From NCBI GenBank assembly GCA_012521215.1, contig JAAYMU010000022.1, positions 1 through 35,813 on the forward strand: 35,813 nt of DNA, read 5' to 3'. The translations under genes and the position numbers were made by a program. The stretch comes from Peptococcaceae bacterium (lineage in GTDB: Bacteria; Bacillota; Desulfitobacteriia; Desulfitobacteriales; Syntrophobotulaceae). The notes under the pieces were generated by a model that was given only the letters and a program-made list of their open reading frames with translations, did no database searches and was not told the origin of the DNA. Within the stretch, counting starts at the first letter, position 1, and each line of letters opens with the position of its first letter. Shown here one piece after another: positions 34,414 through 35,813 of this stretch.

Positions 34414-34566
34414 TTACTTATCTGCAGGTTTATCTGGTGTTTCGGTAGGTAATTCAGTCTTACAGAAAGGACATACCTTTTGTTTAACTCCGCCAACTAC
34501 CGGGATCTTTTTTTTACAATTCGGGCATTCCACGGGTTTAGCTGCTGATGGTGGTCTAAAACACAT
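34414..34566 (-). CDS. 50-residue zinc-ribbon protein
   Basis: A small protein with two CxxC pairs, ECPNCKKKIP (Cys14, Cys17) and VCPFCKTELP (Cys32, Cys35), forming a single zinc ribbon, then an acidic PETPDK-like tail (TETPDKPADK). AGGAGGT lies 8 bases before the ATG, so it is surely translated. It is preceded by its own sigma-54 promoter match and followed by a strong hairpin. It resembles the small zinc-ribbon proteins sometimes found beside Mo/W formate or polysulfide enzymes. No function can be assigned; a chaperone, regulator or metal carrier would fit. Confidence 0.85.
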   Translation of the reverse strand: MCFRPPSAAKPVECPNCKKKIPVVGGVKQKVCPFCKTELPTETPDKPADK

Positions 34567-34635
34567 TATATATTACCTCCTAGTTAATATTAGCTGTTTA
34601 ATTCTACCAATTTACTTCAAGACTTTTTATAATTA

Positions 34636-34653
34636 TTGCAAAAAACATGCCAA
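34636..34653 (-). promoter_or_regulatory. Sigma-54 promoter of the zinc-ribbon gene
   Basis: TTGGCATGTTTTTTGCAA on the minus strand has GG and GC ten bases apart, a full match to the -24/-12 pattern. The start would be near 34627, about 60 bases before the zinc-ribbon ATG. Confidence 0.82.
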
Positions 34654-34737
34654 CTTAAAATGTAAAACAAATATTTAACGATGTCAACCAATTATTACTA
34701 ACCTAATCTGTTGTATAAATGCAGGCCTACAGCTTAA

Positions 34738-34756
34738 AATTGGAAAGTAGCCAATT
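34738..34756. promoter_or_regulatory. Candidate activator (enhancer) site
   Basis: AATTGG (34738-34743), seven bases, CCAATT (34751-34756), a perfect inverted repeat. It lies 85-105 bases upstream of the zinc-ribbon sigma-54 promoter, a normal enhancer distance, and just downstream of the sigma-54 activator gene. Its role is inferred from position. Confidence 0.4.
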
Positions 34757-34845
34757 GTTCCCATGTAACACTGTTTGGTTTAATTATCTAATCTTTCTTA
34801 TCAATTGTTTCCTTTTTTGGGAATGGAGTATTGTTTTAAGATAAC

Positions 34846-35813
34846 TCAATACTGAATTTCATATTCTTTTAATTTTCGATAGAGCGTTGATTTACTGATT
34901 CCTAAGATCTCGGCAGCCGCGGGAATATAGTTTTCGGCCCTTAACATAGCCGCTTTAATAGCATTTTTTTCTATGTTTTGCAAACTGAGTGCCTTATCAT
35001 CGTCAAAATAATCCATCATTCCATCCACTTTGGACGGCACTATTTCCAAATTAACATAACTCGGCAAATCATCAGCCGTAATGGTATCATTCAGAGCGGT
35101 ATTGACAGCATAAATCATGGCATTTTGCAACTGGCGAACATTACCGGGCCATTCATATTCATTGATTCTGGCCTGAGCCGCCGAGCTAAGAGTGGGAACT
35201 TCCCAGCCTTGTTTTTGACAGTAAGTTTCTATGAAATATTTGCTCAAAATTTCTATGTCTTCTTTTCTGGCCCGTAAAGGAGGAATATTAATAGTCAAGA
35301 CTGAAAGCCGGAAATAAAGATCTTCACGAAACTGGTTTTCCTTGACCATGTTATAAAGGTTTCGATTAGTAGCTGCGATCAACCTAAAGTCTACTTTGTT
35401 GTAACGCCGCCCGCCTATCCGCATAACTTGTTTATCTTCAATGGTTCTAAGCAGAACAGCCTGCAATTCAAGAGGCATATCTCCAATTTCATCAAGAAAC
35501 AGAGTCCCACCATGGGCTAGTTCAATTTTACCGGGTCTGCCACTGCGTTCCGCACCCGTAAAGCTCCCCCCTTCATAACCGAAGAGTTCACTTTCAATTA
35601 ATTCCCGAGGTAAAGCAGCACAGTTAACAGCCATAAAGGGGCCTTGCGGTCGGCTTTCAGTATGAATAGCCTGGGCAAAAAGCTCCTTTCCTGAACCGCT
35701 CTCACCGATCAGAAGAACATTTTCCGGCGAATGGGCAAAGCGCCTGGCCAAATCAACTACTTTTTTTAAACCGGTATCTTTACCAATAATATCTTCAAAA
35801 CGGTATCTGACAA
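34846..35813 (-). CDS. Sigma-54-dependent transcriptional activator, N-terminus cut by window edge
   Basis: An NtrC-family activator; about 322 C-terminal residues are visible and the frame is open to the right edge with no start codon needed. The AAA+ domain has Walker A GESGSGKE, the sigma-54-contact loop as GSFTGA (a variant of GAFTGA with Ser for Ala), Walker B GGTLFLDEIGDM, and the WPGNVRQLQNA sensor-2 region. The C-terminus is a Fis-type helix-turn-helix (AAEILGISKSTLYRKLKEY). The signal-sensing domain lies outside the window, so the inducer is unknown. It is the next gene upstream of two sigma-54 promoters and most likely controls them. Confidence 0.95.
   Translation of the reverse strand, partial: VRYRFEDIIGKDTGLKKVVDLARRFAHSPENVLLIGESGSGKELFAQAIHTESRPQGPFMAVNCAALPRELIESELFGYEGGSFTGAERSGRPGKIELAHGGTLFLDEIGDMPLELQAVLLRTIEDKQVMRIGGRRYNKVDFRLIAATNRNLYNMVKENQFREDLYFRLSVLTINIPPLRARKEDIEILSKYFIETYCQKQGWEVPTLSSAAQARINEYEWPGNVRQLQNAMIYAVNTALNDTITADDLPSYVNLEIVPSKVDGMMDYFDDDKALSLQNIEKNAIKAAMLRAENYIPAAAEILGISKSTLYRKLKEYEIQY

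Noticed and set aside
34364-34678. Plus-strand ORF of 104 codons
   Set aside because: No ribosome binding site, and it runs antisense to the zinc-ribbon gene, which has a clear site, conserved CxxC pairs and a promoter.
34846-35813. GSFTGA loop as a broken sigma-54 contact
   Set aside because: Ser in place of the first Ala is a known variant in this activator family, and all other AAA+ motifs are intact.

Overview
The window reads as chromosome of an anaerobic, low-to-moderate GC Firmicute, probably a Clostridia of the Peptococcaceae/Desulfitobacteriaceae type. The evidence is a groESL operon under a perfect CIRCE element, an ndoAI/ndoA (MazEF) pair, a MurT/GatD pair, strong AGGAGG ribosome binding sites with many TTG starts, and a large stock of molybdenum/tungsten-enzyme genes. 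Almost everything lies on the minus strand. The exceptions are a gamma-carbonic-anhydrase-like gene and one small doubtful ORF. Both ends are cut: galE lacks its C-terminus at the left edge and a sigma-54 activator lacks its N-terminus at the right edge.

Layout. 1-4.5 kb: galE and hpt (overlapping), a membrane-anchored protein of unknown function, and groEL/groES. 4.8-7.9 kb: mobA, then a CoA-disulfide-reductase/rhodanese/TusA fusion with its ArsR-family regulator and a perfect 30-bp operator. 8.1-9.5 kb: a DegV fatty-acid-binding protein and a FabT-like MarR regulator with a FabT-type operator. 10-13.7 kb: fthC, then the t6A tRNA-modification genes tsaD, rimI, tsaB and tsaE. Consensus DnaA boxes lie between fthC and tsaD. 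13.7-17.8 kb: an amidohydrolase, tex and the ndoAI-ndoA toxin-antitoxin pair. 18-20.2 kb: murT-gatD for peptidoglycan amidation; this GatD lacks both expected catalytic residues. 20.4-26.6 kb: the carbonic-anhydrase-like gene and a molybdenum-cofactor (Moco) operon (moeA, a MoeA-like gene, moaA, moaC, mogA, mobB, MOSC). Its leader carries what I read as a Moco riboswitch followed by an intrinsic terminator.

26.8-35.8 kb is the most unusual part. Five tightly packed genes encode two different DMSO-reductase-family subunits that resemble the acetylene hydratase clade but lack its signature residues, a four-cluster ferredoxin subunit, an NrfD-type membrane subunit, and a radical SAM protein of the architecture seen in pterin methyltransferases (MJ0619) and tetraether synthases. 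Upstream lies a 50-residue zinc-ribbon gene. Both the zinc-ribbon gene and the five-gene operon have a sequence matching the sigma-54 promoter, and the next gene upstream is a sigma-54 activator. The nearby Moco operon and the separate mobA could supply the bis-MGD cofactor these enzymes need. I infer a regulated, membrane-linked Mo/W redox system of unknown substrate with a possible cofactor-tailoring radical enzyme. Its function cannot be read from sequence alone.
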